From NCBI GenBank assembly GCA_034509755.1, contig CM067541.1:4266001-4330000 (forward strand): a stretch of 64,000 nt of DNA, in the 5' to 3' direction. Under the pieces are notes generated by a model. That model was given only the letters and a program-made list of their open reading frames with translations. It was not told the DNA's origin and did not search any database. This DNA is from Anisodus tanguticus. Its lineage: Eukaryota > Streptophyta > Magnoliopsida > Solanales > Solanaceae. This document shows positions 10,670 through 23,370 of the stretch, piece by piece; position 1 is the stretch's first letter; every line of letters begins with the position of its first letter. The position numbers and the translations under genes were made by a program.

Positions 10670-13600
10670 TGTTGACACCCAATTTTGTCCCATCTTTTTT
10701 GATTTATTTACAATTTTAAATGTTTTCGACACCTCAAAAAATATTTTATATATATATACATATAGGCATATATATATATATATTATTATTCCCATTATTA
10801 CTATCCGTATTTTTCTACAATCATTTGCCTTTTTTTTTTTTTTAAAGTCTTAATCATAATTCCCCCTAATATTCTATGCTATGTTATTTTCGCAAAATTG
10901 CATCGCATTCCACTTTTTATCAAGCATTAAACATCTCGCTAATATTGTGTTTTATTATTATCACATCGTTATATCTTATTTTTAATAATTTACTTTTTTT
11001 TTCTTCAATGTTTTTATTTTATTTTTTAACCCCTTTTATATTTTTAAACCCATAACCCATTTTATTTCCCCAACCCAAAATAATTTCTACTCAACCCAAA
11101 AACAAAACAACTCCCCCTCTTTATTTTCGGCCCAACACCCAAGCCCCAAAGTTCCCCAATTAAATTCCCATTCCTTTACCCCCCAAACCCGACACCCCTT
11201 TCAAGCCCAACCGGCCACCCTCTACCAAGCCCAAAGTCCCCCAATTAAATTCCCATTCCATTCCCTTATACCCAAACCCACCAAAAACAGCCCAAACCAA
11301 GCTTCCCAACAGAAATCCCAATCAGCCCAATACCGAACCCGGCCCATAACCCGTCGCCCCAGCCCTTTAAACCAAACAAAACCCTAAAAAATATCTTTCA
11401 CACACCCCCGAACCCCTCAAATCGCCACACACCCAGACCCCCTCCCAAACATGCCGCACACCCCTTGCCCCTACGTCGCCACCCTACCCTGACACCGCCA
11501 AACCCTCACCAGTTTTTTTCTCTCTCACCCTTCCCCAAAAAAATAGAGCAGCAGCAGCAACAACTCCCTTTCCTCTTCTAGCTTTGTCAACCATGGAACA
11601 GAGGTTGTTTGCTCCATTTTCGTGCTACGAATCACGTGAACCCTGCAAAGCATTCAAACGTTTGGATTTTGAAGGATTTCGTTTGACCCATTTCAAAATT
11701 TGAAGCTAAAAATCCCGCCCAAAAAAGCCCTAGAAATCCCTAAGTTCGTCCTATAAATATTGGCATGTGAAGTCCATTCAAGGGAGGCTTTTTTTTTTTG
11801 ACAAAAACTCTCAGTTCTTCAAAGACAAAACCACAAAAAAATCGAGTATTCTTTCTTTATTCCCATTTTCTGATTCGACAAAGATACAAACATTTTGTTC
11901 TTTTCAATCGCATAAACAAACTTCTCCGAGCGGGTCGATTTGAAACACGCCTCGATTCGCTGCCCGGATAATGTCAGTAAAACACACTCCTCTCGATTTG
12001 TTTCTGTATTTTTGTGTTTTAGTACTAATTCTGTGCTGATTATTCATATGGTTGTGTTTTAATGCCTAAGTGTGTTAAGTTGTTAGCCTTGTTTAATTAC
12101 CTATTAAGATTTAGAAATGTTGTTTGTATTATTAAACTTATGCAGATTACGACATGATGCATATGTTTGATAGTACCCATTTAAGAGAGTTATGATCAGT
12201 TGAGTGTTTTATGAGTGATACATATAATGTTTGCACCTGCTTAGTTCATGATTAATATTACATTCAATATAATGGTTTGTAGATGTCGTTCAAGTATTTG
12301 ATTAAGTAAATACATGATGTAAATTAGTTATATTTTGGCATGATTAACATGATAAGATCCTTGTTCTACTTTAGAAGTCATGGTCTATGATGATTAAGGT
12401 CTGAATGTGTGGTCATGATTGGTTTTTTTTACATGCCTGAGATCCCATCTTAAGTAGGGATAAAAGTGTAATGTCTTTGGGGGATTTAGATGTATGTCAA
12501 CTTGTTCACATATTTTCTTCGTGGCCAAATGAGTAGTGTTAGGACAGGTTGGCTTTAAATCCTTACTTTCCTGTTCACAAACTTGTTTATACTTTTATGG
12601 TTTAGAACTAATAATGAAGTATATGTGTCTATATCAAGTTATAAATTCCAAAAAAAAAATAGCATGTATTAAATATGATTTGAGTTGTTGAATAACCTAT
12701 CTTTGTTATTCTGGTCTTATTTGCTCACTTTGGCAGTCCTACTATGTGTTTTTATGCACAACTGGAATCATGTCCCTGTTGGTATAAAATAATTTAGGAA
12801 TTTGGATTGAATATTGCTTGGATATATTACTGATTTGGGACAGACCTGTAGATTTATTATTTGCTAGTTTTCACTCTGAAATTATCATTTAAATCAAACT
12901 TATCTGGATTAGTAGTAATCAACAGAATATTCCCATCATGTTAACTGTATCATGCCTAACTTAAAGTGTCATTATGCATAATAAAATCTGAGCAGTGATT
13001 GTGTATGCTTCTGATGTTGTGTACTTGTATGTTAAAATAAGATTTCTGCAAGTGGGGTTAATTAACTCTGTTTGGTTCTTTTTCTGTTTGTTTGAGCTGG
13101 TAGTACACTTGTCTTTGTTTGTTTTCCCCCTCTAAATGTGAAATGCCCTCCCATGATAGCATTACATTAACCCTTGGATCATTTTATGACTGCTAAAGAA
13201 TGGGTATCCTGTTTAGGCTAGTATGATTATCAGCCTGTTATGTGCCTATCTACTTGAGGTTTATCATTTTTTTAGAGAGGTTAGCTTAATCTGTTGGTTT
13301 TGTGTCCATAAAATGCTAGCTCTGATTTTTTTTCTGATTGTCTCTAAGTATGCAGTATCAAATCAAGTTCATATCATGTCTACCTTATCCATTTGGGTTG
13401 TCAAATACCCCCTCCCCCTCCATGATAATATCCAAACTCTCCCCCTGAGCCATTTTGCATCATGTCATGTCTGTCAAATTGTCTAAATGGTAAATGCATG
13501 CATATATATTCTCTGTTTGGACTTATTTGTGCCATGTTGAATTGTTACTCAGCTGGAGTTTCATTGTTAGCTTATAACCATGCTTTCATGTGATAGCATC

Positions 13601-14771
13601 TATGTAGGTTGTGATTGATATACTTTACCTAGAGGGTTGAATGGAGATGACCTTAATTTTGAGCATATTGCCCTGTTCAGCATGTTTGTTGAAGAACTAG
13701 ACCATTTCTGGATCTTCCTTCTACTTTGTTTGACTGTGCATAAATGTGGGAGTCAATTTGTATAAGCCTGATCCTTGTCTATATTTTCTGAATATATGGG
13801 CACATTGTTTCCTCCTTTAAAGGATGCATCTGAAATTATAGGCTCATGTGATGTATTATCTAATTAAATGCATTTATCTTTGTTTCCCATATACTAGCAT
13901 GTCTCTTCTGGTTATTACTGCTTGTGGCCTGAAACTGGTCATGATCACATAGCTGGTTTAGCATTATTGGCTTGAATTACTAGGCTGCTAGTGCATTATC
14001 TCCACATGGTATTTGACTTTCTTTATTCTTATGCAAATGGTTCATTATTTTGCCTTGGAACCCCTATGGATATCTTTTGCTCTTGCTGGTAATATGAAAC
14101 TGATCTTGCTTTGTCTCTTCTAGTTGTGAGATGTTAAGTCTATAATGATATACCTCAAGGTATACCAGGTATAAAAGTCTAGGTATATACCTAGTGTTAC
14201 TAAGGCAGTATATCCTTGCATATCTCTAGGCATATCATATATCTTTTGTTTATCACATGCATTTTGGGGTAAAGGAATGTGAAATGACTGAGTGTATATT
14301 GGATATGGGCCCATAGGCCAATCTGTTTTCTTTATATGTATATCTGAAAATTACAGATTTGTGCCTGTTTTTATTTCCGCATGTTAATTGGGCCCATCGC
14401 GCGCTCGATCCTATTTATTTGGGTCTGAAATTCTGTTTTTGGTTCATTTTATACTAGGGCTGGCCAGTGGGCCGGGACAGCCCGACCCCGCCCCGGACCC
14501 GCCCCGACCCCGCAAAAAAAAAAAAAACGGGGGCGGGACTCGAACTCGGGACGGGATGATGTCTCGTCCCGTGAGACCCGAGCCCGCCCCAGGCCTCGAG
14601 CCCCGACCCCGCCCCTAGCCCGCCCTTTTCCCCCCTTTGCAAAAATGTATTTTAGATTATGGCCGTTGGCCAACGGCCATTTTAGGGCCCCCCCTCCCCC
14701 AACCCCCTACCCTTTAATATTTATTTTTAACCCATAAGTTATTATATTTACACTTTAACCCAATTTTCAAC

Positions 14772-14779
14772 TATAAATA
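14772..14779 (+). promoter_or_regulatory. TATA box of hAT 1
   Basis: TATAAATA sits about 320 bp upstream of the transposase ATG at 15,094. It is conserved at the matching place in hAT 2 (22,963-22,970, minus) and hAT 3 (near 35,790), followed in each by a CT-rich leader (CATTTTCTC). Confidence 0.55.
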
Positions 14780-15093
14780 ACTCATTTTCTCTTCATCTTT
14801 CTCACAAATCTTCCTACAATCTCTCTAATTTCTCAATATATCTCTCTACAAGTCTACATTGTTTGCTAAATATTCAATTTTATTTATTCATTTGGGAATT
14901 GGTAGTGAAGTTGGCAACTAGCTTGAGGATCTTCCATCGAGCAAAGTTTCAATTTTCAACCTCTCGATTACACGTCGACGTTACGTCGGCGTTTGGTACA
15001 TTCGTTCCTTCATTAAATTATTATTGTCTGTTTATTTTATTTAGATCACTTAATTTTATTGTCTTTATTTATTTATTTATTATCATAATTAAA

Positions 15094-17254
15094 ATGGAAG
15101 GATTAAAAGGTATGTTTAAGGGTAAGGGTAAGGGTGCTTTTTCTAGTAGGGGCAACCAGGGCAAGAGTACTTCTTCTAGTCATCTTATTCCTACACAGGA
15201 TGATTTTGTTGATACTCAACATTTTCCTACAATACCATTAGATTTAGACTAGGAGCTATTTTCTGAAACTCAAGAAGACTTTAATTTAGTCGATGATATA
15301 CCCACTAATGTTGATGACAACACACCCACTAGTGCACCTTCAACTGAAATACCTCCTATTCCCCCTAGTATGAGACGAGGTCCAAGCCAAAACGACCATT
15401 AAAATCGATGCATGGACATTTTTTGATAGGGACGTAGAGAATCAAGTAGCCATATATAAAATCGTAAAAATGTTTTAAAATTTAAAACTCGGAAAAGGTC
15501 ACGGTGGGACGGGGGTTTAATTAGACACGTAGTAAGTGCTCATCCAACTAGGTATGCCCAATACCGGACTTCAAAATCGGGTGCGCAAACGCCCGCTCCA
15601 TCGGGACAAGGTTCACATACCGATATTGTCCGGATCAAGTACATGGTCAAATTAACCCTATGACGGGGGAATTGTAGGCTCTAAATACAATAAACATAGA
15701 GATAGGGAAGCAATATCAAAATTAGTTCTTTGTGGAGGGTTTGCCTTTTTCATTTCCTTCATCTCCCGTTTTATTCATTACATTAGAGATATATATAATC
15801 CCGCTTTTAACGGTTTTTCTAGATCAACTCGTTAAGAGAGATGTATTTAAATTCGCGCATGAATATCAACAATATTTATGTTTTTCATTATATCATTTTA
15901 ATGGCAAAGTATCTATCACGTCTGATATAGGTCATAGTACTAACGACCATGATTATTTAACTGTAACTTGTCATTGGATAGATTATAAATGGTCTATGCA
16001 AAAACATATTTTAGCGTATAGATATATAGATGATAGGCACACTGGTACTTTTATTGCAGAAAATATTTATCAAGTGTGCGATTATTATGGAATTACCGAT
16101 AAAATTATGACTATTACATTAGATAACGCTTCTAATAACAATTACGCAATTACAATTTTAAAAAATAGTTTAACTCCATCTTTTCAGACCATTTTCATAT
16201 AAAATGTGCGTGCCATATATATAATTTAATTGTAAAGGATGGTCTATCACTTTTTGAAGACATTCTTAGTAAAATATAATTTGCTATAAATTTTATTTTT
16301 AAAAGTAATAAAGTACAATGTAGAAAAGAATATAAAAAAATTTGTCATGATTGTGTCATGATTAGTGAATATATGGAAAAACCAGCTTATAAGGCAGCTA
16401 TTAAAAAAATGTTTGTCAAAATAAAAAAATATTTTATTCCTATTCCCACTATTTATATTATTGGTTCTGTATTAAATCCTACTATTAAAATAGACGTTAC
16501 TAAATCACTAATTGAAACTATTTACGATTGTATAGAAGTACTACCACCTCCAAGTTTCAAAAATATAAATCACCCACCACCTATTGAACAAACTAAAGAA
16601 GAAGTATTGTCTAGCGTAGAACACCAATGCAAAAATATATATATAGATTTTATTAACAAGAAAATGCTAGTAACATACCAGTTTCCATACCATCTTCTTC
16701 ATCTTCAACACAACCTCACAAAAGACATGTTGTTTCTGCGGCTAGTATTGAAAGCCTCAGAAATAGAGTGTGCGGTCGTACCTCTACTACTAACCAAATT
16801 AGCGAGTTGAATATTTTTGTTTTGCAGGGTTCTGTATCGTATCAAGAAGTTATCAATGAAGATGGACATGAAGACTTGCTGAAATATTGGAGGGGGAATG
16901 AGAAGACCTTTCCGACACTTTCATTGATGGCTCGAGATGTTTTGAACATTCAAGCGTCGTCAATCGCTGCGTCGAAAGCGCTTTTTCTCAGCAGAGATAT
17001 CAAATAGGAGACCACAGACACTCATTAGCCGGAGACGACTTGGAAATTGCGTATTATTCAGAGATTGGATACGAGCGGAGCGGAGAAGGTGCGGTCAATC
17101 GGAGATCAACGAAGAAGATGATGAAAACTATAACGAAATCTTAACCGAAGGTAGTGGAAGCGACGTGGATCAATTTGACCAACAAATACCAATTTCAACC
17201 GAAGAACCACATGAAATCATCAAGCAATTAGAACAGATTTTTTTGAGAATGTAA
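15094..17254 (+). pseudogene. BED-finger hAT transposase, copy 1 (broken)
   Basis: A hAT-superfamily (Ac/RICESLEEPER-like) DNA transposase that would cut and paste the element in the nucleus. From the ATG at 15,094 (MEGLKGMFKGKGKG) the frame hits TAG at 15,250, where copy 2 has CAG. A BED zinc-finger region follows (15,400-15,560) in which the first zinc cysteine reads Tyr (15,455-15,457). The RNase-H-like core is recognisable (SITSDIG near 15,912; VTCHWIDYKW; TLDNASNN near 16,115). The C-terminal dimerisation domain is well preserved at 16,850-17,000 (YWRGNEKTFPTLSLMARDVL), ending at the TAA at 17,252-17,254. Several frameshifts and a deletion relative to copy 2 (16,345-16,375) make it non-functional. 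Confidence 0.85.
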
Positions 17255-18647
17255 ATTTGCAACTTTTGGACAACACCACAAAGTTGCAATTTAGATTTTA
17301 GACAATTGTATTTGTATTACAAAAAAATCATGTCTATTAAATAATATAAGAGGCACAAAAACAGCCTTGAGATGTTTTTATTACACTATCTTGTTTTGTT
17401 TATTGAGTTTTTTTTATACATATGTTATTTAAAAAAAAAAAATGAAAACCCGCAGTATCCCGCCCCGTCCCGAGCCCGCCCCGCCCCGCCCCGATACCGA
17501 CGGGATCGGGATCGGGACGGGACTTGCTCTAGTCCCGCCAGACCCGACCCCGCCCCTTCTCCCGTCCCGCCCCGACCCCGACCCCGCCAGACCCGAGCCC
17601 GGCCCACTGGCCACTCCTATTTTATACTGTCCCGCACACTGTTTGCACTCCGAGGCCCCATAACATATTACTTTTTTCATGAATTATTTATTTACATATA
17701 TATATATATATATGTCCATGTCCCGTTTACTAATCATTTTCTTTTCTTTATTTACATGAAATGCATCGGGAGCTACGAAGAGTTTCGTTATTAGACTCAT
17801 CATGGTCATTGCCGAACGGAGACCCGCATCTACCTTCCTTGCATTCTCCAAACTCGGGATTTCAAAACAAATAGGGTGAGATGATGTCGTCATCTGCTTT
17901 TGTTCCCTTTCATTGTTATTCTTTAATTTTCGGGTCTGTAATGATTATTTAATGCTTGTGTAATTGTTAGGATATTTAGAATAATTAGGCCATGAATGGA
18001 TAATTAGTAGGGTAGTTAAAACCCGTCGCTAGTTTATTTACTTGTAGGCTCGGTTAAATTAAACATAGAAACCCTCCGCTAGTTATTTATTTTTAGGCTC
18101 GTCATGCATATTTAAAATTTTCAAAACAAACTGAGATCATATTCTGTTCACTTTGTTAATTATACAACTCAAAAAAGATTTTCAAGAAAATACTTCTTTG
18201 GCGTTATAAATAATTTGTTCTTCTCCTTGTTACTATCACAAATACATACTTTTTTAACTTTACATGTATTTTTCTTTTATACTATGCAAATGCATACTTA
18301 TACAAATGCATCATTTACTAAATATTTGCAAACTTTATTTAACTTTATATACTTTAAACATGCATTTTCCTTAGTATAATACTAACTTGAGTTTGACCTG
18401 ATAACCGCAAGTTAGCGAATCTTAAAGGATGCTTAAACCCTTCCCCTTAGGATAATAAAGAACCCTTACCTAGAATCTCATTAGTTTCGCAGACTTTAGA
18501 ATTGGAGTTATATTGCAGTATTTAGCATTTATTTTAGGTGTCCTAATTCACCATAAATAATTAGGTGGCGACTCCTTAATCATATCCAGGAATCACCGGA
18601 TACGTTGTACTCCGCTTTGACCCGCGGGTCGAAAAACGGGGGCGACA

Positions 18648-19798
18648 ATATATATAACTAAACACGCATATATAAATACTATGTATTAACTACCAATTTA
18701 GGCGAACCAAAAGCTCAAATACTTTTAAACACAAAATTTGGGCTGCGGTATAGCATATAACACGCAAAAATGAAAGATAAGCCCATAATTTATTCTCAAA
18801 TTTTAAGAAGGAAGAAGAATCAAACTAGCCCAAATCAACTCAGATTCATTCACTCCTACACCCATATCACATATAAACTCAGTTATTAGAACTGATATAT
18901 AAGATATACAGAGATGTGTGATATAGTTGGGAGTATACAAAGGTATATAACACTTGTATACACTAGGCGTATACCTAAACTTTACGCCTCGTATACCCTA
19001 AAGTATATCACTTGAATGCTATGCATTTTCATACATAGAAAATAACGAGGTGACAACCTCAAAACTATGCAGTAAAACAAAGATCGTTCAATGATACCCC
19101 AAAACAAAATAACGGGCAGATTGTGCCTAGATGAAGAAGATGGGATACCAGGTAAAGAGGGAAAGTGCACAGCAGCCTTAGTGCACACAATGAGATCAGG
19201 CCAAGTGAATGATCATGTCCAGTTTTCATATCTCTGATAGCATACTACATGAAATGCTCAAAAAATCCTTTCATTTCTCTTTGAAGACATTTGTCCTACT
19301 TATAGTATCAGTCCTTAGAATGTCTGTCTTAAATAAAAGGGAAAACCCCCATGTGCACAGATATTCAGAAACATGGACAAATAACAAACTCATACTCAAA
19401 GGGAAGATCCAGAAATAGTTTAACACTCTACACATATGGGACAAATGCAGACTCTCCCTAGTTTCAAATTGAGGGACACAAACCTTTAGACTTAGATCCT
19501 TAAATTAGAATACTTGATATTGCATTCTTAGTCATACAAAGATACACATTCATACTAAGTCAAATAACACATTCCCCATGATTTGAAGAGGTAATCCTAA
19601 ATCAAACACATGAGGGAGGTCGGATTTATAAAAATAAAAGGTCACAGTCATACATTCTTGTATGAAATAGGCTTTTCTAACTGATGCAAGGGTCATGTTA
19701 TCAAAGTATGCAATATCAGCCAATCTCAAACAGATAAGATCACCTAATACTAACTCATGAATCCCAAGAAATATATACTCTCAACAAACAGTCTAAAC
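18648..19798 (-). mobile_element. Long LTR family A, minus-strand piece 2
   Basis: Continuation of the minus-strand LTR after the forward solo LTR. It corresponds to the reverse complement of roughly 13,300-14,450 (for example the TATACCTAGTG and TATACC-type tracts at 18,940-19,010 against 14,150-14,230). It ends at the 8-bp duplication of hAT 2 (GTCTAAAC, 19,791-19,798). No gene seen. Confidence 0.65.
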
Positions 19799-20225
19799 TA
19801 AGAGTGGCCAGTGGGCCGGGCTCGGGTCTGGCGGGGTCGGGGTCGGGGCAGAATGGGAGAAGGGGTCGGGGTCGGGGTCGGCGGGCTCTGGCAGGGTCGG
19901 GTCTGGCGGGACTGGAGCAAGTCCCGTCCCGATCCCGATCCCGTCGGTATCGGGTCGGGGTGGGCTCGGGTCGGGGTCGGGCTCGGGGCGGGATATGGCG
20001 GGTTTTCCTTTTTTTTTTTTTTAAATAACATATGTATAAAAAAACTCAATAAACAAAACAAGATAGTGTAATAAAAACATCTCAATGCTGTTTTTGTGCC
20101 TCTTATATTATTTAATAGACATATAATTTTTTGTAATACAAATACAATTGTCTAAAATCTAAATTGCAACTTTGTGGTGTTGTCCAAAAGTTGCAAATTA
20201 CATAATAAAATTACAATTAAAAAAA

Positions 20226-22669
20226 TTACATTCTCAAAAAAACCTGTTCTAATTGCTTGATGATTTCATGTGGTTCTTCGGTTGGAATTGGTATTTGTTG
20301 GTCAAATTGATCCACGTCGCTTCCACTACCTTGGGTTAAGATTTCGTTGTAGTTTTCATCATCTTCTTCGTTGATCTCCGGTTGACCGCACCTTCTCCGC
20401 TCCGCTCGTATCCAATCTCTCGAATAATACCGCAATTTCCAAGTCGTCTCCGGCTAATGAGTGTCGTGGTCTCCTATTTGATATCTCCGCTCGCGAAAAA
20501 GCGCTTTCGACGCAGTTGACGACGCTTGAATGTTCAAAACATCTCGAGCCATCAATGAAAGTGTCGGAAAGGTCTTCTCATTCCCCTCCAAGTATTTCAA
20601 AGCAAGTCTTCATGTCCATCTTCATTGATAACTTCTTGATACGGTACGTAACCCCGCAAAACAAAAATATCCAACTCGCTAATTTGGTTAGTAGTAGAGG
20701 TACGACCGCACATTCTATTTTCGAGGCTTTCAATACTAGCCGCGTAAACAAGACATGTCTTTTGTGAGGTTGTGTTGAAGATGAAGAAGATGGTATGGAA
20801 GTGGTAAGTTACTAGCATTTTCTTGTTGATAAAATCTATATATATTTTTGCATTGGTGTTCTACGCTAGACAACACTTCTTCTTTAGTTTGTTCAATAGG
20901 TGGTGGGTGATTTAGATTTTTGGGACTTGGAGGTGGTAGTACTTCTATACAATCGTAAATAGTTTCAATTAGTGATTTAGTACCGTCTATTTTAATAGTA
21001 GGATTTAATACTGAGAACCAATAATATAAATAGAGGGAATAGGAATAAAATATTTTTTTATTTTGAGAAACATTTTTCTAATAGTGCCTTATAATTTGGT
21101 TTTTCCATATATTCACTAAGTAATAAAAATATTAGAGTTATATAAAATAACATAGTTGAAATAGTAGGATAATATATATCGGAAAATTCTTTTGTTGCTT
21201 GAAAATATTTCTCTAAAAATACAATAAGTTCGGAAATTTTTTGTCAATCACTATCTAAAATCATATCAGCTGGCTTTTTATTATGAGAGTTAAAAAATAA
21301 AGTTATAGGTAATTTATAGTCATAAGCAACAAGTAGTTGCTCGTATAAAGAATTCCACCTAGTGGATACTTCTTGTGGAATTTTTCTATAAGGTAGTCCA
21401 CAATCATGACAAATTTTTTTATATTCTTTTCTACGTTGTACTTTATTACTTTTAAAAATAAAGTTTATAGCAAATTGTATTTTACTAAGAATGTCTTCAA
21501 AAAGTGATAGACCATTCTTTACAATTAAGTTATATATATGGCACGCGCATTTTATATGAAAATGGTCTGGAAAATATGGAGTTAAACTATTTTTTAAAAT
21601 TGTAATTGCGTAATTGTTATTAGAAGCGTTATCTAATGTAATAGTCATAATTTTATCAGAATTTCGTAATAATCGCACACTTGATAAATATTTTCTGCAA
21701 TAAAAGTACCAGTGTGCCTATCATCTATATATCTATACGCTAAAATACGTTTTTGCATAGACCATTTATAATCTATCCAATGACAAGTTACAGTTAAATA
21801 ATCATGACCGTTAGTACTACGACCTATATCAGACGTGATAGATACTTTGCCATTAAAATGATATAATGAAAAACGTAAATATTGTTGATATTCATGCGCG
21901 AATTTAAATACATCTCTCTTAACAGTTGATCTAGGAAAACCGTTAAAAGCAGGATTATACATATCTCTAATGTAATGAATAAAATCGGGAGATGAAGGAA
22001 ATGAAAAGGGCAAACCCTCCACAGCAACTAATTTTGATATTGCTTCCCTATCTCTATGTTTATTGTATTTAGAGCCTACAATTCCCCCCGTCATAGGGTT
22101 AATTTGACCCTGTACTTGGTCCGAGACAATATCAGTATGTGAACCTTGTCCCGATGGAGCGGCGTTTACGCACCCGGTTTTGAAGCCTGATATTGGACAT
22201 ACCTAACTGGATGAGCACTTACTACGTGTCTAATGAAATCCCCCGTCCCACCGTGACCTTTTCCAGTTTTAAATTTTAAAACATTTTTACAAATTTTATA
22301 TATGGCTACTTGATTCTCTATGTCCCTATCAAAAAATGTCCATGCATCTGATTTTAATGGTCGTTTTGCTGGACCTCGTCTCATACTAGGGGGAATAGGA
22401 GGTATTTCAGTTGAAGGTGCACTAGTGGGTGTGTTGTCATCAACATTAGTGGGTATATCATCTAGATCATCATCTAAATTAAAGTCTTCTTGAGTTCTAG
22501 AAAATAGCTCCTGGTCTAAATCTAATGGTATTGTAGGAAAATGTTGAGTATCAACAAAATCATCATGTGTAGGAATAAGATGACTAGAAGAAGTACCCTT
22601 GCCCTGGTTGCCCCTACTAGAAGAAGCACCCTTACCCTTACCCTTAAACATACCTTTTAATCCTTCCAT
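20226..22669 (-). pseudogene. BED-finger hAT transposase, copy 2 (nearly full length, broken)
   Basis: The transposase of hAT 2 starts at 22,669 (MEGLKGMFKGKGKG) and ends at the TAA at 20,226-20,228. The first 167 codons are open and include an acidic/Ser-rich leader and the BED region, where the first zinc ligand reads Tyr (AIYKICKN), as in copy 1. The frame then stops at TAA where copy 1 has CAA. The catalytic core continues at 22,094-21,244: SITSDIG, TCHWIDYKW, TLDNASNN, IKCACHIYNLIV and VSTRWNSLYEQL, the usual hAT order. The dimerisation domain and a FRDWIRAERRRCG tail are at 20,640-20,226. At least one more frameshift lies near 21,650-21,680. Defective, but the best preserved copy here. 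Confidence 0.87.
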
Positions 22670-22962
22670 TTTAATTATGATAATAAATAATTAAAGACAA
22701 TAAAATTAAGTGCGCTAAATAAAATAAACAGACAATAATAATTTAATGAAGGAACGAATGTACCAAATGCCGACGTTAGAGGTTGAAAATTGAAACTTTG
22801 CTCGATGGAAGATCCTCAAGCTAGTTGCCAACTTCACTCCCAATTCCCAAATGAATAAATAAAATTGAATATTTAGCAAACAATGTAGACTTGTAGAGAG
22901 ATATATTGAGAAATTAGAGAGATTGTAGGAAGATTTTTGAGAAAGATGAAGAGAAAATGAGT

Positions 22963-22970
22963 TATTTATA
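22963..22970 (-). promoter_or_regulatory. TATA box of hAT 2
   Basis: TATAAATA on the minus strand, about 295 bp upstream of the ATG at 22,669. It occupies the same position as in hAT 1. Confidence 0.55.
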
Positions 22971-23370
22971 GTTGGAAAATTGGGTTAAAGTGTAAATATA
23001 ATAACTTATGGGTTAAAAATAAATATTAAGGGGTAGGGGGGTTGGGGGAGGGGGGGCCTAAAATGGCCGTTGGCCAACGACCATAATCTAAAATGGCCGT
23101 TGGTGCAACGGTCATTTTTGCAAAGGGGGGAAAAGGGCGGGGTCGGGCTCGGGACGGGGTCGGGGTGGGCTCGGGTCAAGCGGGCCTGGGGCGGGCTCGG
23201 GTCTCGCGGGATGAGACATCGTCCCGTCCCGAGTTCGAATCCCGCCCCCGTTATTTATTTATTTATTTTTTTGGCGGGGTCGGGGCGGGACCGGGGGGGG
23301 GGGGGGGGCTCGGGACGGGGTCGGGTCGGGGTCGGGCCGTCCCGGCCCACTGGCATGCCCTAGTCTAAAC

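Larger units (their letters stand above)
14455..17619 (+). mobile_element. hAT transposon 1 (nested in the forward solo LTR)
   Basis: A 3,165-bp element with imperfect terminal inverted repeats (TAGGGCTGGCCAGTGGGCC at the left, TAGGAGTGGCCAGTGGGCC inward from the right). It has a perfect 8-bp target duplication TTTTATAC at 14,447-14,454 and 17,620-17,627. Both subterminal regions (about 14,475-14,640 and 17,450-17,610) are C-rich on this strand, in CCCGACCCCG tracts. A perfect 22-bp palindrome lies at 14,659-14,680 (half-site ATGGCCGTTGG). It encodes a broken BED-finger hAT transposase and is related to the copies at 19,799 and 35,460. Confidence 0.93.
10670..18647 (+). mobile_element. Solo LTR family A, forward, ~4.8 kb without its nested hAT
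   Basis: Starts TGTTGACACCC and ends GGGGGCGACA, flanked by ATATA at 10,665-10,669 and 18,648-18,652. No primer-binding site follows the right end and no polypurine tract precedes the left end, so this is a solo LTR. Removing the nested hAT (3,165 bp plus an 8-bp duplication) leaves about 4.8 kb, long for a plant LTR. Segments: a pyrimidine-rich first kilobase (CCCAACCC-type tracts at 11,040-11,500), a possible leader near 11,750-11,960, a T-rich, intron-like 12,000-14,450 region, and the U5-like end with CCTAATT..AATTAGG. The LTR type suggests a Ty3/gypsy lineage, but no coding domain is left to prove it. I see no genes in it. Confidence 0.82.
19799..23362 (-). mobile_element. hAT transposon 2 (opposite orientation to hAT 1)
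   Basis: A 3,564-bp element with the same type of termini as hAT 1 (TAAGAGTGGCCAGTGGGCC at the left; TAGGGCATGCCAGTGGGCC inward from the right). It is flanked by a perfect 8-bp duplication GTCTAAAC at 19,791-19,798 and 23,363-23,370. Both ends are G-rich on the plus strand (GGGTCGGG tracts at 19,815-20,000 and 23,130-23,345), matching the strand bias of hAT 1 in its own orientation. It is longer than hAT 1 mainly in the transposase core, where hAT 1 has a deletion. The two elements converge, with 2.2 kb between them. Confidence 0.93.

Noticed and set aside
13223..13486. 87-codon frame in the T-rich LTR
   Set aside because: Isolated, hydrophobic through T-richness, inside a solo LTR.
14388..14673. 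Pro/Arg/Gly-rich frames at hAT ends (also 17,372-17,794, 19,798-20,085, 23,070-23,368)
   Set aside because: Low-complexity translations of GC-rich subterminal repeats on both strands.
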